Source: Agrobacterium tumefaciens (GTDB lineage Bacteria > Pseudomonadota > Alphaproteobacteria > Rhizobiales > Rhizobiaceae). Taken from it: 64,000 bases of DNA. The first letter of the stretch is position 1. Every line of letters begins with the position of its first letter. Under the pieces are notes generated by a model. The model had not been told where the DNA came from, ran no database searches, and saw only the letters and a list, made by a program, of their open reading frames with translations. The translations under genes and the position numbers were made by a program. Shown piece by piece: positions 47,564-58,110 of the stretch. Location of the stretch: positions 1 through 64,000 of the forward strand of contig JAGIAH010000012.1 of assembly GCA_017744915.1 (NCBI GenBank). The letters are read 5' to 3'.

Positions 47564-47773
47564 ATGATCCGCAAGCACTCCGCGACCCTGCACGGCCACC
47601 GCACCAGCATTTCGCTGGAGGATGCGTTCTGGGACGAGCTGAAAATCATCGCGGAAAGGCGCAAGATCAGTTTCGCCGCACTGCTGGCCGAAATTGACGA
47701 CAACCGCCCGGCCGACAGCAATCTGTCCTCATCCCTGCGGGTTTATGTGTTGAACTGGCTGAAAAGCCGCTGA
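47564..47773 (+). CDS. Ribbon-helix-helix domain protein
   Basis: A 69-residue protein with a ribbon-helix-helix fold: the strand KHSATLHGHRTSISLE, then EDAFWDELKIIAERRKISFAALLAEIDD and LSSSLRVYVLNWLKS. It is of the type often annotated as an aryl-sulfate sulfotransferase-like RHH protein in rhizobia; probably a small DNA-binding regulator. It follows the DUF4169 gene by about 105 bases. Confidence 0.82.
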   Translation: MIRKHSATLHGHRTSISLEDAFWDELKIIAERRKISFAALLAEIDDNRPADSNLSSSLRVYVLNWLKSR

Positions 47774-48221
47774 CACTGGCCGGCACACCCCACGACATCA
47801 TCCCGCTGCCATGCGCAACCGATCACAATCTGCGATGCGCGGCGCCCGCCCCGCCATCCGCGACTACAAATATTCCTGCCAAAAACTCGTAACGCCGTGA
47901 AAGTATTCATTAAACATTGGCGGCCTAATCTGCGCTGCAAGGCATTCCCGTATTGCGTAGCCTTGCTTTCAAGCGGTATTTCGGACCCCTCATTCCCCGA
48001 CCCGTCACGAGACAAATCGGCGGCTTCCGCCGTCCGGGGAACGCACAACAGGTGTGCTGATCCGCATCCGCCATAGGGGGCGGGTGTTTCGGAGCTGAAA
48101 GTACGGATTACCTCTTCGCTCTTGATGTGACCTGCCAATCGGACGCAACGAACCATTCCGGATTAAGGGAATGGTTCCACCCTTCAGCAAGCTGAGAATG
48201 GTCTCCTCCGCCCAGCCCTTG
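47774..48221. other. Intergenic region between RHH gene and asmA-like gene
   Basis: About 450 bases with no convincing gene. A perfect inverted repeat GAACCATTCC / GGAATGGTTC (48150-48177) lies 45 bases past the asmA-like stop; it has no T run, so it is at best a weak terminator. Confidence 0.55.
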
Positions 48222-51200
48222 TTACTGCTGAGCCGGAGCGTTTTCCGGCGCCAGTTGCCGGATCGCGTTTTCCGTCGGCGGCACCACCAGGGCCGGCATG
48301 GACTGCCGCTCGGGTGCCGGCTGCTGTCCCTGTTCCTGCTGCTGTTGCTGCTGCAACCGCTCCTGCTGTTCCTTTTCCTGGCGCAGACGCTCTTCGGCCG
48401 CAGCCTTCAAACGTGCCTCTTCTTCGGCCTTGGCCTTGGCTTCCGCCTCGGCCCGTTCCTTCTCGGCCTGCCGCTCGGCTGCCTGGGAGCGATAAAGCGC
48501 GACTTCGCGGCGCAGGCGCTGCTTTTCAAGAACGCTGGCCTGCATGGCCTCCACCCGGCGGCGTTCCTTTTCGAATGCCCGGAGCGACAGGTAATTGCTG
48601 AGCGCCGAAACATCGGTCGTCAAAGCCGGCGCGGCAAGCGGACCGTTGTAATTCAGACGCACCGACGGTTCAGCGCCGGCAACCGTTTCAGTACCGGGAT
48701 TAAACAGGAGATTGAGGTCGCCATTCACAGTCGAGGCCGCAAGATCGACCGTCGCATCGGCGGTCAGCGTCAACGGATCGATCCCCGCACGCAAATTCTG
48801 GAAATGAAGCGCACCGCCATTCAACGAGAACGGCAGTGCCACATCGCCGAGCGCTATTTCACCCTGCCAAAGGCTCTGGTCGACCAGCGGGCGCACCTTG
48901 GGTGCATCGATCGGCTGCTGCAAGCCATCCGCCGCCTGCAGCACCGGCGTCAGGGCACCGGGATTGAGCCCCTTCAGCACCAGCCCGGCTGCCCGGATTT
49001 CACCCGAACCACCGGCAGATTTCAGCATTTCACCGACACTTTTGCCGGTCGATTCGGCCGTGAGATCAATCGCGACCCGGCCTGTCGCAACCGGCCCGTT
49101 GGCATTCGCCCACAGGATCGGCTCCGGATTGGCGTCAGCCACCGCGATCTTGGTGCGGAAGATACCGGCGCCTTCGCCGGTGGACATGGCAAGCCGCCCC
49201 GTCAACGTACCGCCCATGAAGGTGCCGGCAACATCATCCAGCGCGAGACTGCCCGAATCATGCGTGACCTTGGCCGAAACACCCGTAACCGTTCCGAAGG
49301 GGCCTGCCTCGAAGCTCTCCGCTTTCAAGGCAAGCGAAGCCTTGAGCTGCGGGAAAGCGGCCATGGCCAGAGGCTTGGCGTTGAGCGCACCGGTTTCCGG
49401 ATCGATCACCGGGCCGTAGATCGCATCCCCGAGCCAGGCGAGGTCGACCGTTCTGACCGCAAGATCGCCGTCGACGGGATAGGGCGCGGCACGCTGGAAC
49501 GTCAGATTGCCCGAGAAGGGATTGCCGCCCGCCTGCCCGCCTATGGAGGAAAGGGCGATCTTTTGCCCATCCACCGCCACTTTCGCATTGGCCTTCAACG
49601 CCATGCCGCCGCCGAGTTGCGGCAGGCCAACGGCGTTCATGATGAGATATGGTTCGATATCCGCGCTTTCGAGCGCCACATCGGCGCTGCCCTCGCCAAA
49701 ATTGGCGGCCGAAACGGCGAAGGAACCATTCATCGAAAAATGCGTGCGTTCCGTCGAAAAGCGAAGCTCGGTCTGGGCCGGTGAACCAAGCGTGCCGTTG
49801 AGCTTGACGGATAAAAGCCCCTCGCCATCCGCATCGAAGGGTAGCGGATCAAGCCCCGCCTGCCCGAACAGGATGGCCGTCGACTGGTTTTTCAGCACCG
49901 CTTCCAGCGACATGGCCGTATCGTCCGTGATCGACAGGAAATCCGGCATCTTGGCAACCGCCGACAGGCGGCTGCCATTGACCGTGCCGGAGACGGCGAC
50001 ATTGGCGCCGCCATTTTCGCTGTTCACCGAAACATCCACCGCAAGGTCAGAATTGGCGTACCAGGGCGCGCTCGCCGCCAGACGGCTGAGGAACGGATGG
50101 TTCGGCAATTTCTGCTGCAGCATGGTGAAGAACGGCTGCATATCCGCCGCGTGCAGGTTCACCGTGCCCTTGCCGGCATATTTCAGCAGCGAACCCTGCA
50201 ATTGGCCCCTCGCCCGCACCTCCGCGCCGGCAATGTCGCCAGCCGTCATGTTTTCAAGCGAGAGAATACCGCCCGCCATGGTGAAGGCGGTCTCGACGTG
50301 ATTAGCGGTCACCCCGGACATGTTGAACCGGTCGGCCTTGAATTTCGCGGTGATGCGATGGTCGAGGACCGAACTTCCGACCTGATCGCCAAGCGCCAGG
50401 CTGCCGAGCGCCTTCAGCGCATCGAGATCGATTTCGTTGCCGGCAAGATCGATGGAAAGATTGGAGGTCTTGCCGTCGGAGCGCCGCTCCAGCTCACCCT
50501 TCAGCGACGCGTCGCCAATGGCAAGCTCCAGATTATCGAAACGCTGGTTGAGCGTCGTCAGCGAGACATCGGCGGAAAAACCGGCGGCATTGAGTTGCCG
50601 GATCGCCGGATCGACGGAACCGGAAAGCCAGTTCGCCAGACCCGAGGGCTGATTGGAGGCGAGAAGCAGATTGCCGTTGAAAGCGGGGCCGCCGAGCAGC
50701 GTCAGCGATCCCTTGGCTTCGAGCTGCGTCCTGCCGGGCAACGTGGCCACGGCATTCACCACCTGCCAGCCAGTCCCCTCCGGGCGCACATCCAGCCTGA
50801 TATCGCGGATGGTCGTGTCGTCGGAAACGAGTGCGGGAAGGCTGATGCTTGCCTTGCCCGGCACCGGCGGAACGGGAATGCGGGCCACCATGGCGGCGAA
50901 GGCTTCGATGCGCTGGCGTACCGAGACGGTGGGCTGGCGCGAAGTCTTGCCCGCCTGCACGACGGGCGGCGCGAAGCGGGCGACATCGATCTGCTGGCCG
51001 TCGGCCGTCAGCAGGAATTCCGGCTTCGCGCCGGTGTCCAGCGTTGCCTCGCCGGTCACGACATAGGGATTTTCGCTGCCGCCGAGTTCCATGCGGTAGC
51101 TCGGTATGCGCACGCTTTCATTGGTCAGTTCGAAACTGCCGCGGGTGCGCGGCGAGGAAAAGAGCGATTGCCCGGCCTGCTGCTTCTGCTTTTCATCCTC

Positions 51201-51938
51201 ACGGAAACTGAAAGAGAAGGAGCCACTATAGGCGGGCTTTCCCGCTGTCGCGGCAATCGCGCCATCGAGATCGACCTCGACCGGATGTTCATCCGGCACC
51301 ACGCGGACCCGGAGCCCCATGCGACCGGCGGCATAATCCGGCTCGCTGCTGGAGAGCGAGAATGAGCCCGGATGCCCGTCGACGGCAGCACGCCCTTCCG
51401 CTTTCCACGGTCCGGCCAGCGAATTGGCGGACATGTCGGCATTGAGACCCGTTACGACACGGTTGCGACCGGATTGCTCGTCGATGAATTCGATCTGCCC
51501 GCCTTCGATCTGCACGCTTTCCAGAACCACGGTGCGGGCGGGAATTTCAGCGCGGCTGCCGCGCATCCAGTCCAGCGTGCCGTCCTTCAGCAGCCGGATC
51601 TTGGCCTTGGGCTCCTCGATACGCATGTCGAAGATGCGCGCTTCGCCCGAAAGGAACGGCGCAAGCTCGGCATCCATGGAAAAACGGGCGACCTGAATGA
51701 GCGGCGATCCATCCGCATCGGTTCCGGCGCGCACATCATGCAGCGTCACCGACGGGAAAGGCAGGATACGGGCCTCGACACGGCCATGCACCACCACCTT
51801 CTTGCCCAGAATGCGGCTGGCCTGGTCCTCGAAATCGCGTCGGAAATCCGTCCAGTCGACAAAATAGGGAATGAGCAGCGCCGAAAACAGCACCACGGCC
51901 AGCAGTCCGCCCAGAAAAACCAGAATACGCCCGAGCAC
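48222..51938 (-). CDS. AsmA family outer-membrane biogenesis-like protein
   Basis: A 1238-residue protein of the AsmA/TamB-like group, which spans the periplasm and is linked to lipid transport and outer-membrane assembly. A transmembrane helix at about 3-25 (ILVFLGGLLAVVLFSALLIPYF) is followed by VDWTDFRRDFEDQASRILGKKV, the usual AsmA start. A large beta-rich body follows, and AsmA_2-like sequence about 900-1080. The last 130 residues are unusual: a charged Lys/Glu/Ala coiled coil and a glutamine run. The start is GTG at 51938. Single gene. Confidence 0.9.
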   Translation of the reverse strand: MLGRILVFLGGLLAVVLFSALLIPYFVDWTDFRRDFEDQASRILGKKVVVHGRVEARILPFPSVTLHDVRAGTDADGSPLIQVARFSMDAELAPFLSGEARIFDMRIEEPKAKIRLLKDGTLDWMRGSRAEIPARTVVLESVQIEGGQIEFIDEQSGRNRVVTGLNADMSANSLAGPWKAEGRAAVDGHPGSFSLSSSEPDYAAGRMGLRVRVVPDEHPVEVDLDGAIAATAGKPAYSGSFSFSFREDEKQKQQAGQSLFSSPRTRGSFELTNESVRIPSYRMELGGSENPYVVTGEATLDTGAKPEFLLTADGQQIDVARFAPPVVQAGKTSRQPTVSVRQRIEAFAAMVARIPVPPVPGKASISLPALVSDDTTIRDIRLDVRPEGTGWQVVNAVATLPGRTQLEAKGSLTLLGGPAFNGNLLLASNQPSGLANWLSGSVDPAIRQLNAAGFSADVSLTTLNQRFDNLELAIGDASLKGELERRSDGKTSNLSIDLAGNEIDLDALKALGSLALGDQVGSSVLDHRITAKFKADRFNMSGVTANHVETAFTMAGGILSLENMTAGDIAGAEVRARGQLQGSLLKYAGKGTVNLHAADMQPFFTMLQQKLPNHPFLSRLAASAPWYANSDLAVDVSVNSENGGANVAVSGTVNGSRLSAVAKMPDFLSITDDTAMSLEAVLKNQSTAILFGQAGLDPLPFDADGEGLLSVKLNGTLGSPAQTELRFSTERTHFSMNGSFAVSAANFGEGSADVALESADIEPYLIMNAVGLPQLGGGMALKANAKVAVDGQKIALSSIGGQAGGNPFSGNLTFQRAAPYPVDGDLAVRTVDLAWLGDAIYGPVIDPETGALNAKPLAMAAFPQLKASLALKAESFEAGPFGTVTGVSAKVTHDSGSLALDDVAGTFMGGTLTGRLAMSTGEGAGIFRTKIAVADANPEPILWANANGPVATGRVAIDLTAESTGKSVGEMLKSAGGSGEIRAAGLVLKGLNPGALTPVLQAADGLQQPIDAPKVRPLVDQSLWQGEIALGDVALPFSLNGGALHFQNLRAGIDPLTLTADATVDLAASTVNGDLNLLFNPGTETVAGAEPSVRLNYNGPLAAPALTTDVSALSNYLSLRAFEKERRRVEAMQASVLEKQRLRREVALYRSQAAERQAEKERAEAEAKAKAEEEARLKAAAEERLRQEKEQQERLQQQQQQEQGQQPAPERQSMPALVVPPTENAIRQLAPENAPAQQ

Positions 51939-52029
51939 TGACCTGCATCTCCCTTCGCGAACGCAGCAAACCTATTCTTTTCTGCCTTAACGGCAAGCAG
52001 CCTTTTGTACCAATCAAATATGAGAATGA

Positions 52030-53445
52030 TCAGACAAGACGGAACAATTTGCCCGGATTGAAGATGTTATCCGGATCGAGCGACGTTTTGATGGCACGCA
52101 TCACGTCGAGCGCATTTCCCGCCTCTTCGGCCAGAAAACTCATCTTGCCCTGGCCGATGCCATGTTCGCCGGTGCAGGTGCCGTCCATGGCGATGGCGCG
52201 GCGATTGAGACGGGCGACGAAGGCTTCGGTTTTCGCGACACTTTCGGCATCCTTGCCGTCGAAAAGGATGAGGACATGGAAATTACCGTCGCCCGCATGG
52301 CCGACGATCGGCGCAAGAAAGCCGTTTTCCTGTATGTCCCGCTGCGTTTCCACCACGCAATCCGCAAGCCGCGAAATCGGCACGCAGACATCGGTGGAAA
52401 GCCCGTCGAGATGCGGGGCGAGTGCGCGCGAGGCCCAATAGGCGTCATGCCGCGCTTTCCAGAGCTTGTTGCGCTCGGCCGCATCGCTCGTCCAGCGAAA
52501 ATCGACACCGCCGCATTCGGCCGCAATCTCGGCGAATTGCTGCGATTGCAGCGCCGCCGTCTCCTCCGTGCCGTGGAATTCCACGAAGAGAGTCGGTTTT
52601 TCCGCGTAGTTCAGGCCGGAATAGGCGTTGCAGGCGCGCACCTGCACCTCGTCAAGCAATTCGATACGGGCAACCGGAACGCCCATCTGGATCGTCATAA
52701 TGACGGCATCACAGGCCGCCTTGATACTGTCGAAGGTGCAGACGCCGCCGGCGATCTTTTCCGGAATGCCCTGCAGGCGCAACGTCACCGAAGTGATGAC
52801 GCCGAGCGTACCCTCGGCACCGACAAAAAGCCGGGTCAGGTCGTAACCGGCGGATGACTTGCGGGCACGCCGCGCCGTGCGGATTTCCTCGCCATTGGCG
52901 ACAACGGCGGTAACGGCCAGCACATTGTCCTTCATCGTGCCGTAACGCACGGCATTGGTACCGGAAGCCCGCGTCGAGGCCATGCCGCCGATGGAGGCAT
53001 TGGCGCCGGGATCGATCGGAAAGAACAGGCCGGTATCGCGCAGATAGACATTGAGGTCCTCGCGCGTCACACCCGGCTCCACCGTCACGTCAAGATCTTC
53101 GGCATTCACCTCAATGATGCGATTCATCCGGCTGAAATCGATGCAGATTCCGCCATTCGGCGCATTGACCTGCCCTTCCAGCGAAGACCCCGTGCCGAAG
53201 GGAATGACCGGCACCCTGTACTGCGCGCAAGCCGTGACCACAGCTTTCACATCATCGGCGCTTTCGGCAAAGACAACGCCATCAGGCGCCTGCAGGGTCA
53301 GGTAGGTGGTGGTGTGCCCGTGCTGCTCGCGAAACGCCTGTCCGGTCTGGAGCCTGTCACCAAGCTGCTGCTTCAGCACGGCAAGCACTGAGGCTATGCC
53401 CTCTTCGTTCCGCTCACCCGCCACCACATCTTTCAGCGCCATCAT
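52030..53445 (-). CDS. FAD-linked D-lactate dehydrogenase / glycolate oxidase GlcD-like
   Basis: A 471-residue flavoprotein oxidising D-2-hydroxy acids, probably D-lactate, with electron transfer to the respiratory chain. The FAD-binding PCMH domain has VPVIPFGTGSSLEGQVNAPNGGICIDFSRMNRI and GANASIGGMASTRASGTNAVRYGTM. The C-terminal oxidase domain has GHAGDGNFHVLILFD (His ligands) and CTGEHGIGQGK. No partner subunits such as GlcE or GlcF are near, which favours a single-chain Dld-type enzyme. The ATG at 53445 follows GGTGGAG. Confidence 0.92.
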   Translation of the reverse strand: MMALKDVVAGERNEEGIASVLAVLKQQLGDRLQTGQAFREQHGHTTTYLTLQAPDGVVFAESADDVKAVVTACAQYRVPVIPFGTGSSLEGQVNAPNGGICIDFSRMNRIIEVNAEDLDVTVEPGVTREDLNVYLRDTGLFFPIDPGANASIGGMASTRASGTNAVRYGTMKDNVLAVTAVVANGEEIRTARRARKSSAGYDLTRLFVGAEGTLGVITSVTLRLQGIPEKIAGGVCTFDSIKAACDAVIMTIQMGVPVARIELLDEVQVRACNAYSGLNYAEKPTLFVEFHGTEETAALQSQQFAEIAAECGGVDFRWTSDAAERNKLWKARHDAYWASRALAPHLDGLSTDVCVPISRLADCVVETQRDIQENGFLAPIVGHAGDGNFHVLILFDGKDAESVAKTEAFVARLNRRAIAMDGTCTGEHGIGQGKMSFLAEEAGNALDVMRAIKTSLDPDNIFNPGKLFRLV

Positions 53446-53576
53446 GCATCTCCACCGCAACATTCACCCGTAACGGATTCGATCCGTTGCGAAATTTCGT
53501 CAGGTGGTATGGGATAAGGTTAACGCTTTGTCCAGCATCGCGATTGCGCCGGATACGGTTTGGCGAAAACCCCATT

Positions 53577-56500
53577 CTATTCCGCAGCGAGCAGCGGCTT
53601 GTCTTCCTCCAGCGCCTTGCGGCGGGCGGCGAGTTCCAGTTCGCGGTGCAGGTGAATTTCCTCATCCGCCTGCGGTTTGGCGAAGCGGGCGATCAGCAGA
53701 TAGGAGACCGGGGTGATGTAAAGCGTCACCAGCGTCGCGAAGCCGAGGCCGCCGACGATGACCCAGCCGAGCGCGATGCGCGCTTCCGCACCCGCCCCCT
53801 GCGCCAGCACCAGCGGCACGCCGCCCAGAATGGTGGCGATCATCGTCATCATGACAGGGCGCAGGCGGATACTGGTGGCCTTTTCGATCGCCTCGCGCAC
53901 GGTCGCGCCCTGATCACGCAGATGGTTGGCGAACTCAACAATGAGAATGCCGTTTTTGGCCATGACGCCAACAAGCAGCACAAGCCCGATCTGGCTATAG
54001 ACGTTGAGGCTCGATCCGGTAACCAGCAGCGCGATGACCGCGCAGGCAAGGCCGAGCGGCACCGTGGTCATGATGATGACCGAACTCAGAACACTTTCGA
54101 ACTGGGCGGCCAGCACGAGGAAGATGATGGCGATGGCGAAACCGAAGGTCAGCAGCATGCCGCTGGAATTTTCCTCGAGCGTCGCGGCCTCGCCGAGCGG
54201 CAGCAGGCGGGCGCCCGGCGGCAGGACCGACTGCGACAGCTCATTGACCTTCTGCAACGCCTCGCCGAGCGAAACACCGTCCTTCAGGTTGGCGGTGAAG
54301 CCGACGGAGGGAAGCTGCTGTTCACGATTGAGCTGCGGCGCGACCGCATTTTCCTTCAGCGTCGCGATGACCGACATCGGCACGATCTTGCCGTCGCCCG
54401 TTTTCAGGAAGACGTTTTCAAGATCGGTCGGATCATTGATCGGCCGGGTGGAGGACAGGAGCCTGACCGGGATCGCATCACCATCCACGAAGACATCCAC
54501 GATCGAGCGCCCTTCCAGAAGCGATTGCATGGCGCGCGACAGGCCGGTGATGTCGATGCCGAGATCGGAAGCGCGCTCGCGGTCGATGGAGACAGAAAGC
54601 TGCGCCTGGTTGGGCTCGTTATCGAAACGCGGCGTATCGAACAGGCCGCTCTCCTCCATGGAAAGCAGCAGTTTCTGCGTCGCGGCGGTCAGCGCTCCAT
54701 AGTTGCTGCCGACCATTGCCATATGCAGCCCGTTGCCGGCACCGCGAATGCGCAAGCTGTTCGGCTGCGCTGCGTTGCCACGCAGCGCCGGCACCTTGTT
54801 GGCGGCGGAGGTGACATCGGCGGCAATCTGGTTCTGCGTGCGCTCGCGATCCGCCCAGGGGGCGAGCGTCAGCACCATGAAACCGGTATTGGACGAACCA
54901 TTCATGCCGGTGATGGAGTAGATATTGCGGATTTCACCGCTGTCGCGCAGCGGCTGCAGGTTTTCCTCGATCCGCTGCAACTGGTCGCGCGTATATTCGA
55001 GGCTGACACCCTGCGGCGCGGTGATGCGCATCATGATCGAGGCGCGGTCCTCGCGCGGCGTCAGCTCGTTCTGGATCATGCCGAAGGCGATCCACGACAG
55101 GCCCGAAAAGATCAGCGCCACGACAATAACGATCAGGGGATTGTTGAGGCAGGCGGCAAGGGTCGTCTTGTAGGTGGAGGCAAAGACATTGCCGAACCAT
55201 GCGAGCGGTCCCGTCGGTTCCTTCAGCCCCTGTTTCAACATGCGCGAGGCGAGCATCGGGCAGAGCGTCAGCGCCACGATCGAGGACAAGCCCACGGCGA
55301 AGGCGAGCACGAAACCGAATTCGCGGAACAGACCGCCAAGCTGGCCCGGCAGGAAGGAGAGCGGAATGAAGACGGCGGCTAGTGTGGCCGTCGTCGCGAT
55401 GACGGCGAAGAAGACTTCCTGGGTGCCGAGAACCGCGGCGGCGCGCGGCCCCATGCCTTCCGCCCGGCGGCGCACGATATTTTCCAGAACCACGATGGCA
55501 TCATCAACAACGAGACCCGTCGCCAGAACGATGGCGAGCAGCGTCAGAATATTGACCGAGAAGCCGACCATGTAGATTGCGACGATGGTGCCGATCAGCG
55601 CCACCGGCATGGTGATTGCCGGAATGAGAGTGGCACGCCAGTCACGCAGGAACAGATAAAGCACGACGACAACGATGATCGCCGAAAGACCGAGCGCCAG
55701 CTCCACTTCGTGCAGCGCGCCCTCGATGAAGACGGCGTCGTCGCTGGTGACGACGACCTGCGTGCCTTTCGGCAGATTGGCCGTCATGGTGTCGACGACC
55801 GCTTTCACGCCGGTGGAAATATTGAGCGTGTTGGATTGCGCCTGGCGGATGATGCCGAGACCGACGCCCTGCACGCCATTGGAGCGCAGCGAGGTGGATT
55901 CATCGTCCGCACCCAGCATGACGGTCGCCACGTCGCGAAGGCGGATATTGTTCTTGATGAGAAGGTTGGAGAAATCTTCCGGCTTCGTCAGGCTGGCCGT
56001 GGCGCGCACGACAATGTCCTGCGTCGTGCTTTTCAGCGATCCTGCCGGCACGTCCAGTGCGGCGCTGGCGAGCGCGTTGGAAACATCGGTCACCGTCAAA
56101 CCACGGCTGGCGAGCGCGGCCTGGTTGAGATCGACGCGAAAAACCTTTTCCTGATCGCCGTAAAGCTCCACATCAGCAACGCCATCGACGGCGGCCAGGC
56201 GGTCGATGATTTCGTCATCCACCAGCTTGGTCAGATCCTCCATGCTGAGCGTGGACGAGGTGACGGCAAGGCGCATGATCGGCTGGCTGTCGGAATCCGC
56301 CTTGATGATTTGCGGTTCGTCGGCATCGTCCGGCAACTGGTCGGCGATGCGGCCGATGGCGTCGCGCACATCGTTCGCGGCCACGGCCATGTCGACATTG
56401 TCGCCGAATTCCATCGTCACGCGGCTGGTTCCGAATTGCGAATTGGACGCAATGGATTTGACACCGCTGACGCGGGCGACAGCGCCTTCGATGGTCTGCG

Positions 56501-56726
56501 TCACCTCCTGATCGATGGTTTCCGGAGCCGCCCCGTCATAGGTGGTTCGGACACTGATCGATGGCCGGTCGACATCCGGCAATTCACGCACTTCGACGCC
56601 CACCAGCGCGGCAAGGCCGGCAACGACCAGCAGCGTGTTGAGAACCGCTGCCAGTATGGGCCGGCGCACGAAGAGTGCGGTGAAGGCGAGCTTCGAATCC
56701 TGACCGGAAGGCGGCTGCGTCGTCAT
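53577..56726 (-). CDS. RND efflux transporter, inner-membrane permease
   Basis: A 1049-residue AcrB/MexF-like proton antiporter with 12 transmembrane helices and two large periplasmic loops. The proton-relay residues are present: the Asp pair in GLVVDDAIVVLENIVRR and the Lys in GVMAKNGILIVEFANHLRDQG. The start at 56726 overlaps the adaptor's stop by four bases (ATGA); upstream codons to 56939 lie inside the adaptor gene and are not coding in this frame. An outer-membrane channel gene is not present here, so a shared TolC is likely. Confidence 0.95.
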   Translation of the reverse strand: MTTQPPSGQDSKLAFTALFVRRPILAAVLNTLLVVAGLAALVGVEVRELPDVDRPSISVRTTYDGAAPETIDQEVTQTIEGAVARVSGVKSIASNSQFGTSRVTMEFGDNVDMAVAANDVRDAIGRIADQLPDDADEPQIIKADSDSQPIMRLAVTSSTLSMEDLTKLVDDEIIDRLAAVDGVADVELYGDQEKVFRVDLNQAALASRGLTVTDVSNALASAALDVPAGSLKSTTQDIVVRATASLTKPEDFSNLLIKNNIRLRDVATVMLGADDESTSLRSNGVQGVGLGIIRQAQSNTLNISTGVKAVVDTMTANLPKGTQVVVTSDDAVFIEGALHEVELALGLSAIIVVVVLYLFLRDWRATLIPAITMPVALIGTIVAIYMVGFSVNILTLLAIVLATGLVVDDAIVVLENIVRRRAEGMGPRAAAVLGTQEVFFAVIATTATLAAVFIPLSFLPGQLGGLFREFGFVLAFAVGLSSIVALTLCPMLASRMLKQGLKEPTGPLAWFGNVFASTYKTTLAACLNNPLIVIVVALIFSGLSWIAFGMIQNELTPREDRASIMMRITAPQGVSLEYTRDQLQRIEENLQPLRDSGEIRNIYSITGMNGSSNTGFMVLTLAPWADRERTQNQIAADVTSAANKVPALRGNAAQPNSLRIRGAGNGLHMAMVGSNYGALTAATQKLLLSMEESGLFDTPRFDNEPNQAQLSVSIDRERASDLGIDITGLSRAMQSLLEGRSIVDVFVDGDAIPVRLLSSTRPINDPTDLENVFLKTGDGKIVPMSVIATLKENAVAPQLNREQQLPSVGFTANLKDGVSLGEALQKVNELSQSVLPPGARLLPLGEAATLEENSSGMLLTFGFAIAIIFLVLAAQFESVLSSVIIMTTVPLGLACAVIALLVTGSSLNVYSQIGLVLLVGVMAKNGILIVEFANHLRDQGATVREAIEKATSIRLRPVMMTMIATILGGVPLVLAQGAGAEARIALGWVIVGGLGFATLVTLYITPVSYLLIARFAKPQADEEIHLHRELELAARRKALEEDKPLLAAE

Positions 56727-57886
56727 TGGCTGGCAACCTCCTCCGATTTCGGCTGATTGCCGACACGGACCGCGCCGCCTTCCCTGACGCGCTGCAGGCC
56801 CTCGATCACCACCGGCTCGCCTTCCGCCAGCTCGGCCTTGACGAGAACCGCATCGGGATTGCGCTGCACGATCTGCACCCGCACCTTGTTCGAGCGATTG
56901 TCGATGACGCGCCAGACATAGGCACCTTCGGCATCCCATTGCACGGCGAGCGGGTCGACCGAGGCATAGGTCTCCCCGGCAAAACGCATGGTAACACCGA
57001 AGGACATGCCGGCCCTGAGCTCGTCCTTCTCATTGCCGAACTTCGCCCGGATGCGGATGGTGCGGCTTGCCTCATCGACGCGGTTGTCGATGGCCTCGAC
57101 CTCGCCCCTGAAGGTCTCGCCGGGGCGGGAAATGGAGGTCGCCTCCACCGGCATGCCAAGTTTGATCGCAGTCACGAACCGTTCGGGCGCCCAGAAATTA
57201 ACGAGAATCTCGGAGCGATCGTCGATGCTGACGATGGTCGACTGCGTGGTGACGTTGTCGCCGATATTGGCGGCGACGATACCGGCCACACCTTCGATGG
57301 GCGCGACGATATCACGGCGCCTGAGGTTGAGTTCGGCGGTGCTCAGCGCAAGCTTGGCGGCCTCCTCGGCAATCTGCGCATCCAGCACATCGAGGCGGGA
57401 GACGGATTTCAGGTTCTTGTAGGAGTTGGATTTTTCAACGGCGCTGCGCAGCGAGACCTGCGCCTTGTCGCGCTCGATCACCTGCTCCTCGTCATCCAGC
57501 CGGGCGAGCACCTGCCCCTTCACGACGCGTGCGCCGGACGATGTGCGGATTTCCGAGAGCGTGCCGGAGGTCTGCGGCATGACGACGACCGACTGGATCG
57601 CCTCGCCATTGCCGATGGCGTTCAGCCTGTCGTTGACCGTGCCTGTCTTTACCGGAGCGGTGACCACCAGCGTGGCATTGCCGTTACGGCGGTTGCCGCC
57701 GGCATTCTGGCCCGACGATGCGGGTGTCCCCGCGCCGGATGCGGCGAGTTCAATAGCACCAGCGGGCGTTTTACCGAGCCCCATGCCGGCAAGCAGATTG
57801 CGGCCTTCGGGCGAATAAACGCCCCAAAGACAGAGACCCGCCCCTACCACGGCAAGACTGACACCCACCTGTTTCCAGACCCGCAT
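56723..57886 (-). CDS. RND efflux periplasmic adaptor (membrane fusion protein)
   Basis: A 387-residue adaptor that links the RND permease to an outer-membrane channel. An N-terminal hydrophobic anchor (VGVSLAVVGAGLCLWGVY) is followed by the lipoyl halves (VVMPQTSGTLSEIRTSSGARVVKGQVLARLDD and LRRRDIVAPIEGVAGIVAANIGDNV), a short helical hairpin and beta-barrel and membrane-proximal domains. The ATG at 57886 follows GGAGAAA. Co-translated with the permease. Confidence 0.94.
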   Translation of the reverse strand: MRVWKQVGVSLAVVGAGLCLWGVYSPEGRNLLAGMGLGKTPAGAIELAASGAGTPASSGQNAGGNRRNGNATLVVTAPVKTGTVNDRLNAIGNGEAIQSVVVMPQTSGTLSEIRTSSGARVVKGQVLARLDDEEQVIERDKAQVSLRSAVEKSNSYKNLKSVSRLDVLDAQIAEEAAKLALSTAELNLRRRDIVAPIEGVAGIVAANIGDNVTTQSTIVSIDDRSEILVNFWAPERFVTAIKLGMPVEATSISRPGETFRGEVEAIDNRVDEASRTIRIRAKFGNEKDELRAGMSFGVTMRFAGETYASVDPLAVQWDAEGAYVWRVIDNRSNKVRVQIVQRNPDAVLVKAELAEGEPVVIEGLQRVREGGAVRVGNQPKSEEVASQ

Positions 57887-58110
57887 ATATTTCTCCGGTC
57901 GATCATCGCAGCACAAAGCCGCCCCTGAAGCACTCACTTCGGAACATGCGCAGTATTCCCGCTCGTCTGAAACGAGGCAACGCACAAATCCGTTTCTTAC
58001 GTAATTGTAATTTGTGATGGATTCTCGTCGAACGCACGGCGAAGGCCATTTTTATCGCAAATATTCTTCAACGCGATAATCTGCCCCCGGAAAATGAGCC
58101 GGAGGAAGCC

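Noticed and set aside
48150..48177. Inverted repeat as a terminator for the AsmA gene
   Set aside because: A perfect ten-pair stem but with no T run on either side, so only reported as a repeat within the intergenic entry.
53487..55382. Long plus-strand open frame opposite the RND permease
   Set aside because: Antisense shadow; rich in Arg, His, Asp and Gln without any fold signature, while the minus strand has all RND motifs.
56727..56939. N-terminal extension of the RND permease frame
   Set aside because: It lies within the adaptor gene in another frame; the ATGA overlap start at 56726 gives the standard AcrB-like N terminus.
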